Source: an uncultured Oscillospiraceae bacterium (lineage in GTDB: Bacteria; Bacillota; Clostridia; Oscillospirales; Oscillospiraceae). From it: 5,903 bases of DNA. How positions within the stretch are numbered: the first letter of the stretch is position 1; every line of letters starts with the position of its first letter. The position numbers were made by a program, and so were the translations under genes. The notes under the pieces are model-generated. The model saw only the letters and a list, made by a program, of their open reading frames with translations. It did no database searches and was not told the origin of the DNA. The stretch spans positions 1 through 5,903 of the forward strand of contig CAAERF010000040.1 of the NCBI GenBank assembly GCA_900758315.1. The letters are read 5' to 3'. This document shows, in pieces, positions 1 to 5,872 of the stretch.

Positions 1-136
1 AAAGCTCTACCAATCGTCCTCAGCAGTATGAATCACACGCTGCTATGTCTCTATTTCGTTCCAGTCAAATGGTTTTTAGGTTGGTTTTATGCCTCACACC
101 AGGCAGACAACAGCATTCCTTTTTTCAAACGGGTCA

Positions 137-1510
137 TCAAACCTTCGCCTTTTCGCTATTTTCTGCTCCCATTGCGGTGGTCGCACCCTCTGCGATGCCC
201 TCGGTAGACTCCGGCATAAACAGGATCTTCACCGTAGCCAGCATGATCTTCAGATCCTCGACCAGGCTGGGGTGGGCAATATACATCAGATCCATTTGCA
301 GCTTATCATACGGTGTGGTGTTATATTTTCCGTATACCTGTGCATAACCGGTGAGGCCAGCCTTTGCCTGCAGACGCAGCGCAAACTCCGGCATTTCTTC
401 ACAGTACTGTGCTGCGATTTCCGGACGCTCCGGGCGAGGACCTACAATGGACAGATCACCCTTCAGGATGTTCACCAATTGCGGCAGCTCATCCAGACGG
501 CAAGCACGGATAATATGGCCAACCTTCGTGATGCGGTCATCCTTGTCACCGGTGGAAAGGCGCGCCACGCCGTCCTTTTCAGCATCCACACGCATCGAAC
601 GGAACTTTAGGATCTCGAAGGGCTTACCATCCTTGGTCAGACGCACCTGCTTATAGAATGCAGGGCCTCCATCCGACTTCACCGCAATCGCCGTGATCAG
701 GAAAATCGGGCTGAGAATGATCAGAGCTACCAAGGACAGCACAATGTCCATTGCACGCTTGACAAAGAGGAACTCCGGCTTTGCCATATATCGACCGACT
801 CGCAGCACCGGAAGGTGAAGCATATGCATCGGCCAGGCACCACTCATCAGAACATCGCCCACACGAGGAATGATGAACGTATTGATGTCGTTCATCACAC
901 AATACTTCAGGATGATGTTACGTTCATGGCTGTGGATGCCGCTGAGGAATACGGTCTTCATACCATCCAAAACACTCAGATCTTCTAGGCACTCCTCTAC
1001 GCTCAGAACTTTTTTCACCTCGTACTTGCTGTCCAGACCGTAGTCCTGGATCAGCTTTTCCATACCACGGCGCACATCATAGACCACGGTGGTAGGCTGC
1101 GGAGGGAATGCTTTGTAATACCAGCGATGTGCAACCGCAGACCAGATGCCAGCCATCACAAACTGCCCTGCAATGGCAGCGATTCCCGGCAGAAGATTGC
1201 ACAGCTTCGTGGCCATCAGGCAGATCACAATGTAAAAGATCCCGTCCGTTGCCATCGCCGCCAGGACCTGACCGTACATCAACTCGGAAACTCGCTGCAT
1301 GGACATCCAGAATGCATCATAGGTCTTGCCCAGCAGAATAAACAGCACCGCATACAGGCCCAAAATAACTGCATGACCTTGCCAAGTTCCATCCATCGGG
1401 GTTTTTGCCGCATAGTACCAGACCCAGCAAGCCGCAAACGGAAGTGTGATCATCACCACATCCAATACCTTTACGAGTCTCAACATTACATCGTGCCGAA
1501 TTTTTGTCAT
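137..1510 (-). CDS. Polyprenyl-phosphate sugar-1-phosphate transferase (exopolysaccharide/capsule initiation)
   Basis: This 457-residue membrane protein should transfer a sugar-1-phosphate from a nucleotide sugar to undecaprenyl phosphate, the first step of exopolysaccharide or capsule repeat-unit assembly at the cytoplasmic face of the membrane. The N-terminal half has about four hydrophobic segments (roughly 12-33, 46-62, 80-100, 109-127), then a soluble linker, as in the long WcaJ/WbaP-like subgroup. A further hydrophobic segment at 253-277 follows KRAMDIVLSL and leads into the bacterial sugar transferase domain. Family motifs are present: KFRSMR (302-307), DELPQLVNILKGDLSIVGPRPE (340-361, shown in pieces here as DELPQL and GPRPE) and KAGLTGYAQVYG (383-394). 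Length is normal and the domain is intact. The ATG at 1510 has AGGG about 5 nt upstream and a stronger GGAG 13 nt upstream. It lies 51 bp behind the helicase gene with no terminator seen between them, so co-transcription is likely. The sugar substrate cannot be read from the sequence. Confidence 0.93.
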   Translation of the reverse strand: MTKIRHDVMLRLVKVLDVVMITLPFAACWVWYYAAKTPMDGTWQGHAVILGLYAVLFILLGKTYDAFWMSMQRVSELMYGQVLAAMATDGIFYIVICLMATKLCNLLPGIAAIAGQFVMAGIWSAVAHRWYYKAFPPQPTTVVYDVRRGMEKLIQDYGLDSKYEVKKVLSVEECLEDLSVLDGMKTVFLSGIHSHERNIILKYCVMNDINTFIIPRVGDVLMSGAWPMHMLHLPVLRVGRYMAKPEFLFVKRAMDIVLSLVALIILSPIFLITAIAVKSDGGPAFYKQVRLTKDGKPFEILKFRSMRVDAEKDGVARLSTGDKDDRITKVGHIIRACRLDELPQLVNILKGDLSIVGPRPERPEIAAQYCEEMPEFALRLQAKAGLTGYAQVYGKYNTTPYDKLQMDLMYIAHPSLVEDLKIMLATVKILFMPESTEGIAEGATTAMGAENSEKAKV

Positions 1511-1561
1511 AATTCCCTAACTACTCCTTTTTCACTCTATCATCAATTCTTTTTGACTCTA

Positions 1562-3664
1562 TTACGAGCCCATCTTGTTCCAAATCATCCCGATGGCGTC
1601 CAGCCGCTCCATCCGTTCTTCTGTCAGTGCGCCGCTGCTTTTTTCGGGATTCAGCCGTGTGTAACGCTGCCGCTTGACCCATTTGCCCAGGGCATATCCC
1701 TCCGGCGAAACATAGTTGACCGGGACCTTCAGATCCCCGTGGGCTTCAAAATAACGTTTTGCTTCCTGATATCCTTGGTTCCACTGGCGGTCATTGCGGT
1801 TGCCCCAGTACATCCCGATCCTGTTGAGCCGTTCGATCTGCTCCTCCGTCAGCTTTCCTTTCGGGTACGACCATTGCTGATTTGCAAGCCATACTCCAAG
1901 CCGTTCCCCGGCCGCTGTCACATAGGAGCGGGGAATATTCAAGTTCCCGTTTTCCTCGTAATAGGCCACAGCCAGGGCATAGGCCTTTTCCCACTTGGCG
2001 TCGAAGATGCTCCACACCATACCGATCTCATCCAGCTGTGCGATGCGTTCTTCCTTCAAGCAGCCATTCAGCTTCTGCTGCCGGGTCTTGAGAATCCATT
2101 GGCCCAAGGGATAGCCTTCCGGGTCCACATACTTTCCAGCCACCAGCAGATCTCCGTAGGTGTCATGGTATTTCTTTGCAGCCTCGAATCCGTGCTGCCA
2201 TGCAATCTCCTTCCGATTGCCCCAGACCATGCCAATGCTGTCCAGCCGTGCGATCTGCTGCTGGGTCAGATCGCCCTGGATCTGCCCTTCACGCACACGG
2301 CGCTGGGTGATCAGCCACACCCCAAGGCTCAGACCTCCAGGCGTGGTATATCGTTTCGGGACGTTCAGGTCGCCGTGCTCCGCATAGTAGATGCTCGCCT
2401 CAGAAAAATAGTGCTCCCAACTGGAGGACAAACTCGCCTGTAGCCGTTCAAACAACACCCGGCAGTCCTGCACCTGCTCAATGACCTCAAACCGCTCCGT
2501 GACGACCTTATCGCCCTCACCGTTGGCATACAGACGGCGAACGGCCTCCTGCATCTCGTTTTGCAGGCTGGAAATACTGGTCAAGCCCTCAAAGTTGTTG
2601 ACCACATCCAAGATCAGCGGTATTGCAGTATCCCCTGCAGTCAAGGCCCGTCCGATCTGCTGTTTGTAGACGACAGGGGAGATGGTAGGTCGGAACAGGA
2701 TGACCCCGGAAATGCCCTCCACGTGAACGCCCTCGTTGAGCATATCAATGCAAAACAGCAGCTTCAGCCGGCTGCTGGCATCCGTCTTGAAGTCCGCAAA
2801 GGCCTTGTTGGCATTCGGATCATCCGAGTAAGCCTCGTACACCGCCACATCCGGGTTGACCCCTGCAAACCACTCCGGCACATGGGACACCATCTCGTCC
2901 ATATGCTCCTTGTTGGCGCAGAACACGATGTACTTACCTGATTTGTTTGTGATATGATGGGCAAAGACCTTGTCCAGACCGTCTGCTTGTTCCAAAGCGC
3001 GGCGCAGCTCGTCCAGATATTTCTGATTCACATCCTGAATGCCCGGTGTTCGCAGGTTATCTACCCGCGCCTGATACTTTGCAAGCGTTTTCTGGTACTG
3101 ATAAACTGTGGTCACATATTTCGGGGCAGGCAAAATACCCCTGACGACTGCTTCGCCAAGGGTCATGTTGCTCGCAACACGGCTATCGAAAAGTTCTTCG
3201 GCCATATCGCGGTTATTATCCAGATATCGGATGTTTGTTGCCGTCAGCCCCAGAATCTTTGCATCCGGGCATAACTTTAATAAAGCCACCGTGCTTTCGC
3301 CCCAACATTCAGCACCAGCACGGTGGAATTCATCGAGTATAATATAGGCAGGCTTCTGCGCTGCTATTTCGTCCAGCTGTGCCTGCGTGCAACACATCAG
3401 TTTGGCGTAGGTATAAAAGTGAACGTTTGCCAACGGAAAATCCGGGTCGTTCCTTTTCAGGCTTTCCAGCTGGGTCTTGAAGATATATTCACTGGGAGAA
3501 AGCCAGATTACAACCTTCTCCGGGTTGTCCTCGATCAGCTTGAACGCAATGTAGCTCTTTCCGGTGCCGGTTGGATGGACAATGGCGGCCTTGCCATACT
3601 GCTCCATCATCCGGACTGCCGCACGATATGCTTTCTCGTTGTGCTCAAACAGGCGCAATGCCAC
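1562..3664 (-). CDS. SF2 helicase (DEAD/DEAH-like) with four C-terminal helicase-associated (HA) repeats
   Basis: Residues are numbered from the longest open start, TTG at 3724 (720 aa). Superfamily 2 motifs: Walker A HPTGTGKS (50-57), Walker B DEFH (131-134), motif III GLTAT (159-163), motif IV-like YIVFCAN (265-271), motif V around 323-334 and motif VI QQIGRAL (355-361). Four HA repeats of about 65-70 residues follow (about 436-503, 509-572, 578-642, 648-717), each starting W-x(3)-[YF] and ending in a (L)(D/N)xIGMxW box. HA repeats are thought to bind nucleic acid. Start choice is uncertain. I prefer GTG at 3664 (700 aa, MALRLFEHNEK...) because AAGGGG lies 8 nt upstream and the conserved domain begins there. 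Alternatives are TTG 3658, GTG 3673 and TTG 3724; the last would place the 25-bp recombination repeat inside the protein. The cellular role is unknown: such helicases occur on mobile and accessory DNA, and a defence or DNA-processing role is inference. It is the first gene of the leftward operon, downstream of the promoter at 3757-3785. Confidence 0.88.
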   Translation of the reverse strand: MALRLFEHNEKAYRAAVRMMEQYGKAAIVHPTGTGKSYIAFKLIEDNPEKVVIWLSPSEYIFKTQLESLKRNDPDFPLANVHFYTYAKLMCCTQAQLDEIAAQKPAYIILDEFHRAGAECWGESTVALLKLCPDAKILGLTATNIRYLDNNRDMAEELFDSRVASNMTLGEAVVRGILPAPKYVTTVYQYQKTLAKYQARVDNLRTPGIQDVNQKYLDELRRALEQADGLDKVFAHHITNKSGKYIVFCANKEHMDEMVSHVPEWFAGVNPDVAVYEAYSDDPNANKAFADFKTDASSRLKLLFCIDMLNEGVHVEGISGVILFRPTISPVVYKQQIGRALTAGDTAIPLILDVVNNFEGLTSISSLQNEMQEAVRRLYANGEGDKVVTERFEVIEQVQDCRVLFERLQASLSSSWEHYFSEASIYYAEHGDLNVPKRYTTPGGLSLGVWLITQRRVREGQIQGDLTQQQIARLDSIGMVWGNRKEIAWQHGFEAAKKYHDTYGDLLVAGKYVDPEGYPLGQWILKTRQQKLNGCLKEERIAQLDEIGMVWSIFDAKWEKAYALAVAYYEENGNLNIPRSYVTAAGERLGVWLANQQWSYPKGKLTEEQIERLNRIGMYWGNRNDRQWNQGYQEAKRYFEAHGDLKVPVNYVSPEGYALGKWVKRQRYTRLNPEKSSGALTEERMERLDAIGMIWNKMGS

Positions 3665-3669
3665 CCTGT

Positions 3670-3738
3670 TCACCCCTTTCCGCAATAAAGGGGTATCCTC
3701 CACAGTGAAAATGGAGGATACCAATCTTTCGACATCAT
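3670..3738 (-). CDS. Possible 22-residue leader peptide ahead of the helicase
   Basis: ATG ATG at 3738 opens a 22-codon frame (MMSKDWYPPF...) ending at TGA 3672-3670, 5 nt before the preferred helicase GTG at 3664. AGGGAG lies 9 nt upstream of the ATG. The frame crosses the whole 3692-3722 hairpin, so its translation would open the hairpin and could couple to helicase initiation. The objection is that the predicted transcription start (about 3750) falls at the AGGGAG, leaving a truncated or near-leaderless mRNA end. Tentative. Confidence 0.22.
   Translation of the reverse strand: MMSKDWYPPFSLWRIPLYCGKG
3692..3722 (-). promoter_or_regulatory. 11-bp hairpin in the helicase leader RNA, overlapping the left repeat
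   Basis: The arms 3692-3702 and 3712-3722 pair perfectly around a 9-nt loop. The 3' arm of the RNA contains GGAGG, so a Shine-Dalgarno-like sequence would be hidden when folded. It is followed by CCCTTTATTG rather than a T-run, so it is not a proper terminator in this orientation. It may simply be the recombinase dyad, or may also tune leader structure. Confidence 0.5.
3693..3717 (+). repeat. Left 25-bp inverted repeat (putative recombinase site)
   Basis: This is the exact reverse complement of 5123-5147; the match stops at 25 bp on both sides. The sequence is itself a dyad: arm GTATCCTCCA (3693-3702), 9-nt centre CAGTGAAAA, arm TGGAGGATAC (3712-3721). Two inverted arms around a short asymmetric centre match the core-site design of tyrosine recombinases. 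It lies between the operon promoter and the preferred helicase start, so a crossover here would not alter the helicase domain. Confidence 0.88.
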
Positions 3739-3756
3739 TGTTTGATTCTCCCTATT

Positions 3757-3785
3757 ATTTTATCATGGTTATATCTGGGAATCAA
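3757..3785 (-). promoter_or_regulatory. Sigma70-type promoter for the helicase-transferase operon
   Basis: On the minus strand, -35 TTGATT (3785-3780), a 17-bp spacer, and -10 TAAAAT (3762-3757) preceded by TG at the extended -10 position. The expected start is near 3750, giving a leader of about 85 nt before GTG 3664 that includes the 3692-3722 hairpin. The promoter is inside the putative invertible segment, so its direction would depend on the segment's orientation. Confidence 0.7.
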
Positions 3786-3947
3786 TAGAAATCCGTACAA
3801 ATGTATCCCACATGACCTTAGAAAAAACCTCGCAGAAGCTGAAAGTTTGTTGCACATTGCCCATTTTTGCATGAAAAATCCGGCTAAAAACGATGGTGGA
3901 CAAAATAAGTGGTCAAATGGGTGTCCAAGCCGCAGGAGGAAACAGAA

Positions 3948-5099
3948 ATGGCACGACGGGGAGAAAACATTCACAAACGCAAGGATGGTCGGTGGGAAGG
4001 TCGGTACATCAAGGCGCGCACGCCGGAGGGCAAAATCCAGTGGGGCTACGTCTATGGCACGGTCTATGCTGAGGTCAAACGTGTGCTGATTCAGAAGAAA
4101 GCTGAGGCGGGCTTCTACAACCTGAAAAGAACCGACCTGACCTTTGAAGCGCTGGCTGAAGTATGGCTACACTCCCTGCGGAACAGTATAAAAGAATCCA
4201 CCTATGCACATTATTCGTACACCCTGCACAAGTATCTTCTTCCCGTTTTGAGCAAAGTGCCCGTTGCCTCCCTTGAAGAAAGCTTTCTGGAACAGGCCAT
4301 GCAGCAGATCATTGCGCCGATAGATGCCGCACACAAGCCGCTAGGGAACTCCTCTGCCCGGGAATGCCTCTCCATGCTGCGCCGTATCTGCAAATATGCC
4401 GCGCACTTGCGCCTGATCCGTCCGATGGAGCTAGAAGTAGCGCTGCCAAAAGCCATCGACAAAATTTCTGCACCTCTCTCCCCGTCAGAACAGCAACGGC
4501 TTTATCAATATGCGCAGGAGAATCCAACAGCACGCAAGATGGGACTACTATTGGGACTTGAATTAGGTCTGCGTATTGGTGAGATTTGCGGCCTGCAATG
4601 GGGTGATTTTGACCTGAAACTTGGAATACTGAAAATCAATCGGACGGTCTGTCGAATTTCCTGTGGAAACGGTCATACAAAGGTAGTCATTCAAACGCCC
4701 AAGACCCGCACCTCACGTCGAGAAATTCCAATCCCGAAACAGCTGCTTGTTATCCTGAAAAAGCTGCGCGGAAACGCCAGTAATTCTACATGGTTTCTGT
4801 CCGGCAACGAGTCTAAGCCTACCGAACCCCGCTGCTACCGGAAAAGCATCAAGGCATATCTGAAACAGTCAACTGTCCGGCAAGTACGTCCGCACGCGCT
4901 GCGCCATACCTTTGCAACGACCTGTCTGCAGGCGGGGTGCGATGTAAAGACCCTCAGCGAATTGTTAGGTCACGCTAACGCCAACATCACCTTGCAGCGC
5001 TATGTGCACTCTGACCTGACCCGAAAGCGCCGGGAGATGAACCGAATTTTCTCCCATCAGGTGTCCATGAGGGGCGGGGATGCGCTAAATATAACGTAA
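3948..5099 (+). CDS. Tyrosine recombinase / site-specific integrase
   Basis: This 383-residue tyrosine recombinase should cut and rejoin DNA at short dyad sites. The N-terminus (about 1-50, RRGENIHKRKDGRWEGRY) looks like the arm-type DNA-binding domain of integrases from Gram-positive elements. A core-binding SAM-like domain covers about 63-160, and the catalytic domain about 175-365. All six catalytic residues are visible: R209 (GLRIGE), K252 (TPKTRTSRR), H316 and R319 (HALRH), H342 (LLGH) and nucleophile Y352 (QRYVHS), so it should be active. ATG 3948 is chosen over the upstream in-frame GTG 3909 because AGGAGGA (3934-3940) sits 7 nt before it. The gene is divergent from the helicase operon and lies wholly between two exact 25-bp inverted repeats. 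No excisionase, relaxase or phage genes are visible. This suits a local inversion enzyme better than the integrase of a large element, though the window is short. I see no convincing promoter for it in 3790-3930. Confidence 0.95.
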   Translation: MARRGENIHKRKDGRWEGRYIKARTPEGKIQWGYVYGTVYAEVKRVLIQKKAEAGFYNLKRTDLTFEALAEVWLHSLRNSIKESTYAHYSYTLHKYLLPVLSKVPVASLEESFLEQAMQQIIAPIDAAHKPLGNSSARECLSMLRRICKYAAHLRLIRPMELEVALPKAIDKISAPLSPSEQQRLYQYAQENPTARKMGLLLGLELGLRIGEICGLQWGDFDLKLGILKINRTVCRISCGNGHTKVVIQTPKTRTSRREIPIPKQLLVILKKLRGNASNSTWFLSGNESKPTEPRCYRKSIKAYLKQSTVRQVRPHALRHTFATTCLQAGCDVKTLSELLGHANANITLQRYVHSDLTRKRREMNRIFSHQVSMRGGDALNIT

Positions 5100-5122
5100 T
5101 AGCGCACGATTTATACGCTGCC

Positions 5123-5147
5123 CCTCCATTTTCACTGTGGAGGATAC
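5123..5147 (-). repeat. Right 25-bp inverted repeat (putative recombinase site)
   Basis: This copy begins 23 nt after the recombinase stop codon and is the exact reverse complement of the left copy. The asymmetric centre is in the opposite orientation (ATTTTCACTGT here against ACAGTGAAAAT at left), so recombination would invert rather than delete the 1.4-kb segment. Its outer arm TGGAGGATAC is complete, but the inner arm keeps only CCTCCA, with GCC in place of the expected TAT before it. Confidence 0.88.
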
Positions 5148-5153
5148 TTTTTT
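5123..5153 (+). terminator. Terminator-like hairpin after the recombinase, overlapping the right repeat
   Basis: CCTCCA (5123-5128) pairs with TGGAGG (5138-5143) around a 9-nt loop, followed by ATAC and six T's (5148-5153). The 4-nt gap before the T's and the 6-bp stem make it a weak terminator for the recombinase in this orientation. In the flipped orientation the stem would lengthen to 10 bp and abut the T-run directly. Confidence 0.45.
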
Positions 5154-5241
5154 GTTAAATATATTCTTTGCATCATGAGATACTTTTGCGTACACAATAC
5201 TGCACGAACTTCAGCACCTCATATTGAGTTGAACTTTATCC

Positions 5242-5367
5242 ATGACTGTAAAAGATGCCGTTGCCAAACGCTTTGAACAGTTCTACGACCAGCGGGAGAT
5301 ACATCCCAACAAGTTGGCAACCCACGCCGGTGCATATTCCAAAATTGATTTATTGCTTCACTCATAG
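5242..5367 (+). pseudogene. Truncated XRE/Cro-CI-type helix-turn-helix regulator remnant
   Basis: A 41-codon reading frame starts ATG ACT GTA AAA and reads MTVKDAVAKRF...NKLATHAG. This resembles the N-terminus of small (about 65-75 aa) XRE-family regulators of Clostridia, in which the LAxxxG segment begins the helix-turn-helix. Similarity stops at about residue 29 (near 5329). The frame then reads unrelated residues and ends at TAG 5365. The neighbouring frames do not recover the recognition helix, so this looks like a deletion or breakpoint rather than a simple frameshift. No good ribosome-binding site precedes the ATG. The piece is probably not functional. It lies just outside the right inverted repeat, which fits past rearrangement there. 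The family call rests on about 29 residues and is tentative. Confidence 0.5.
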
Positions 5368-5396
5368 ATACATTTTTATTCTACAAACTGCACCTC

Positions 5397-5425
5397 TTGC
5401 GAACACAAAAAACGCGTGTTATACT
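5397..5425 (+). promoter_or_regulatory. Sigma70-type promoter for the 111-residue protein
   Basis: -35 TTGCGA (5397-5402), a 17-bp spacer, and -10 TATACT (5420-5425). The expected start is near 5432, about 26 nt before ATG 5458, leaving room for the GGAGGT ribosome-binding site at 5445-5450. Confidence 0.72.
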
Positions 5426-5457
5426 GAAGCCATCAAAAAACATTGGAGGTGTCCCAT

Positions 5458-5793
5458 ATGCCCCGTCCCAAAGGAAGCAAGAACAAGCCCAAGACCGTAA
5501 AAGCAACCGTTGATTTTGCTGCGCAGATTGCCGAAAAACAGTCTGCAAAGGAAGCCGCTGCCGCTGAAATTGCATCGATCACTGCGAACATCGATGCGCT
5601 GAAAGCAGACCTGAAAACAAAGAAGGCAGCGCTGAAATCTATCGACAAGGAAATCGCCAGAATTGAAGCCAAAAAGGTCAAAGCTGAAACCAAAGCAGCG
5701 GAATCCGCAAAGAAAGCTGAAGCCGAGGACGTGCTGAAAAAACTGCTGGCCAGCGGCGTGAGTGCAGACGATATCCTCGCAAAGCTGAAGTGA
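5458..5793 (+). CDS. Small lysine/alanine-rich coiled-coil protein with a basic RPKGSKNK N-terminus
   Basis: A 111-residue protein of unknown function. The start is ATG 5458, with GGAGGT (5445-5450) 7 nt upstream. The N-terminal 15 residues (MPRPKGSKNKPKTVK) are basic and proline-containing, resembling an AT-hook-like DNA minor-groove tail. Residues about 22-92 are rich in A, K and E with no proline, which predicts a long helix or coiled coil. The C-terminus (92-111, VLKKLLASGVSADDILAKLK) is a short amphipathic segment that may be a separate helical tail. There is no signal peptide or membrane segment. A sigma70-type promoter (5397-5425) and a terminator-like hairpin (5835-5872) make it a stand-alone gene. 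A nucleoid-associated or DNA-binding role is inferred from composition only. Confidence 0.85.
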   Translation: MPRPKGSKNKPKTVKATVDFAAQIAEKQSAKEAAAAEIASITANIDALKADLKTKKAALKSIDKEIARIEAKKVKAETKAAESAKKAEAEDVLKKLLASGVSADDILAKLK

Positions 5794-5834
5794 TCTGAAA
5801 ATTTCTTACGCAGTAGTTGACGGAAACATCTACG

Positions 5835-5872
5835 TCGCAAGCAGTGCAACTTGGTACCAACTTGCGATTTTT
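5835..5872 (+). terminator. Terminator-like hairpin after the 111-residue protein
   Basis: TCGCAAG (5835-5841) pairs with CTTGCGA (5861-5867) and is followed at once by five T's (5868-5872). The 19-nt loop is long for an intrinsic terminator and contains a GGTACC palindrome within TTGGTACCAA. It lies 41 nt after the stop codon of the small gene. It probably ends that transcript, with modest confidence because of the loop. Confidence 0.5.

Larger units (their letters stand above)
3693..5147. mobile_element. Putative invertible segment carrying its own tyrosine recombinase and an outward promoter
   Basis: The interval is bounded by the two 25-bp inverted repeats (1455 bp overall, 1405 bp between them). 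It contains a catalytically complete tyrosine recombinase and, next to the left repeat, a promoter aimed out of the segment at the helicase-transferase operon. No direct repeats or target-site duplications typical of insertion were seen. Inverted promoters controlled by tyrosine recombinases at surface-polysaccharide loci are known in gut bacteria; that this segment inverts is inference from layout. Confidence 0.65.
5100..5457. other. Intergenic region between the recombinase and the 111-residue protein
   Basis: This stretch holds, in order, the right inverted repeat with its T-run (5123-5153), an AT-rich segment with no convincing gene (5154-5241), the XRE regulator remnant (5242-5367), and the promoter of the small protein (5397-5425). 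No tRNA, rRNA or second intact coding region was recognised. Confidence 0.6.

Noticed and set aside
90..105. Hairpin TGCCT/AGGCA after the sugar transferase stop
   Set aside because: It has only a 5-bp stem and no T-run on either strand, so I do not call a terminator. The operon may continue leftward beyond the window.
89..610. 173-codon open frame on the plus strand
   Set aside because: It is antisense to the conserved catalytic domain of the sugar transferase and has no recognisable domain of its own.
1127..2443. 438-codon open frame on the plus strand
   Set aside because: It lies antisense to both minus-strand genes and across their intergenic gap. Its Pro/His/Leu/Gln-rich composition is typical of an antisense shadow, and the opposing frames carry full domain motifs.
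3693..5147. Reading the repeats as attL/attR of an integrated element
   Set aside because: Integrated elements are bounded by direct repeats. In direct alignment the asymmetric centres do not match; only the inverted alignment is perfect over 25 bp. No excisionase or other mobility genes are present.
3693..5147. Reading the repeats as terminal inverted repeats of a DDE-type insertion sequence
   Set aside because: The enclosed enzyme is a tyrosine recombinase, not a DDE transposase, the repeats are internally palindromic, and no flanking target duplication was seen.
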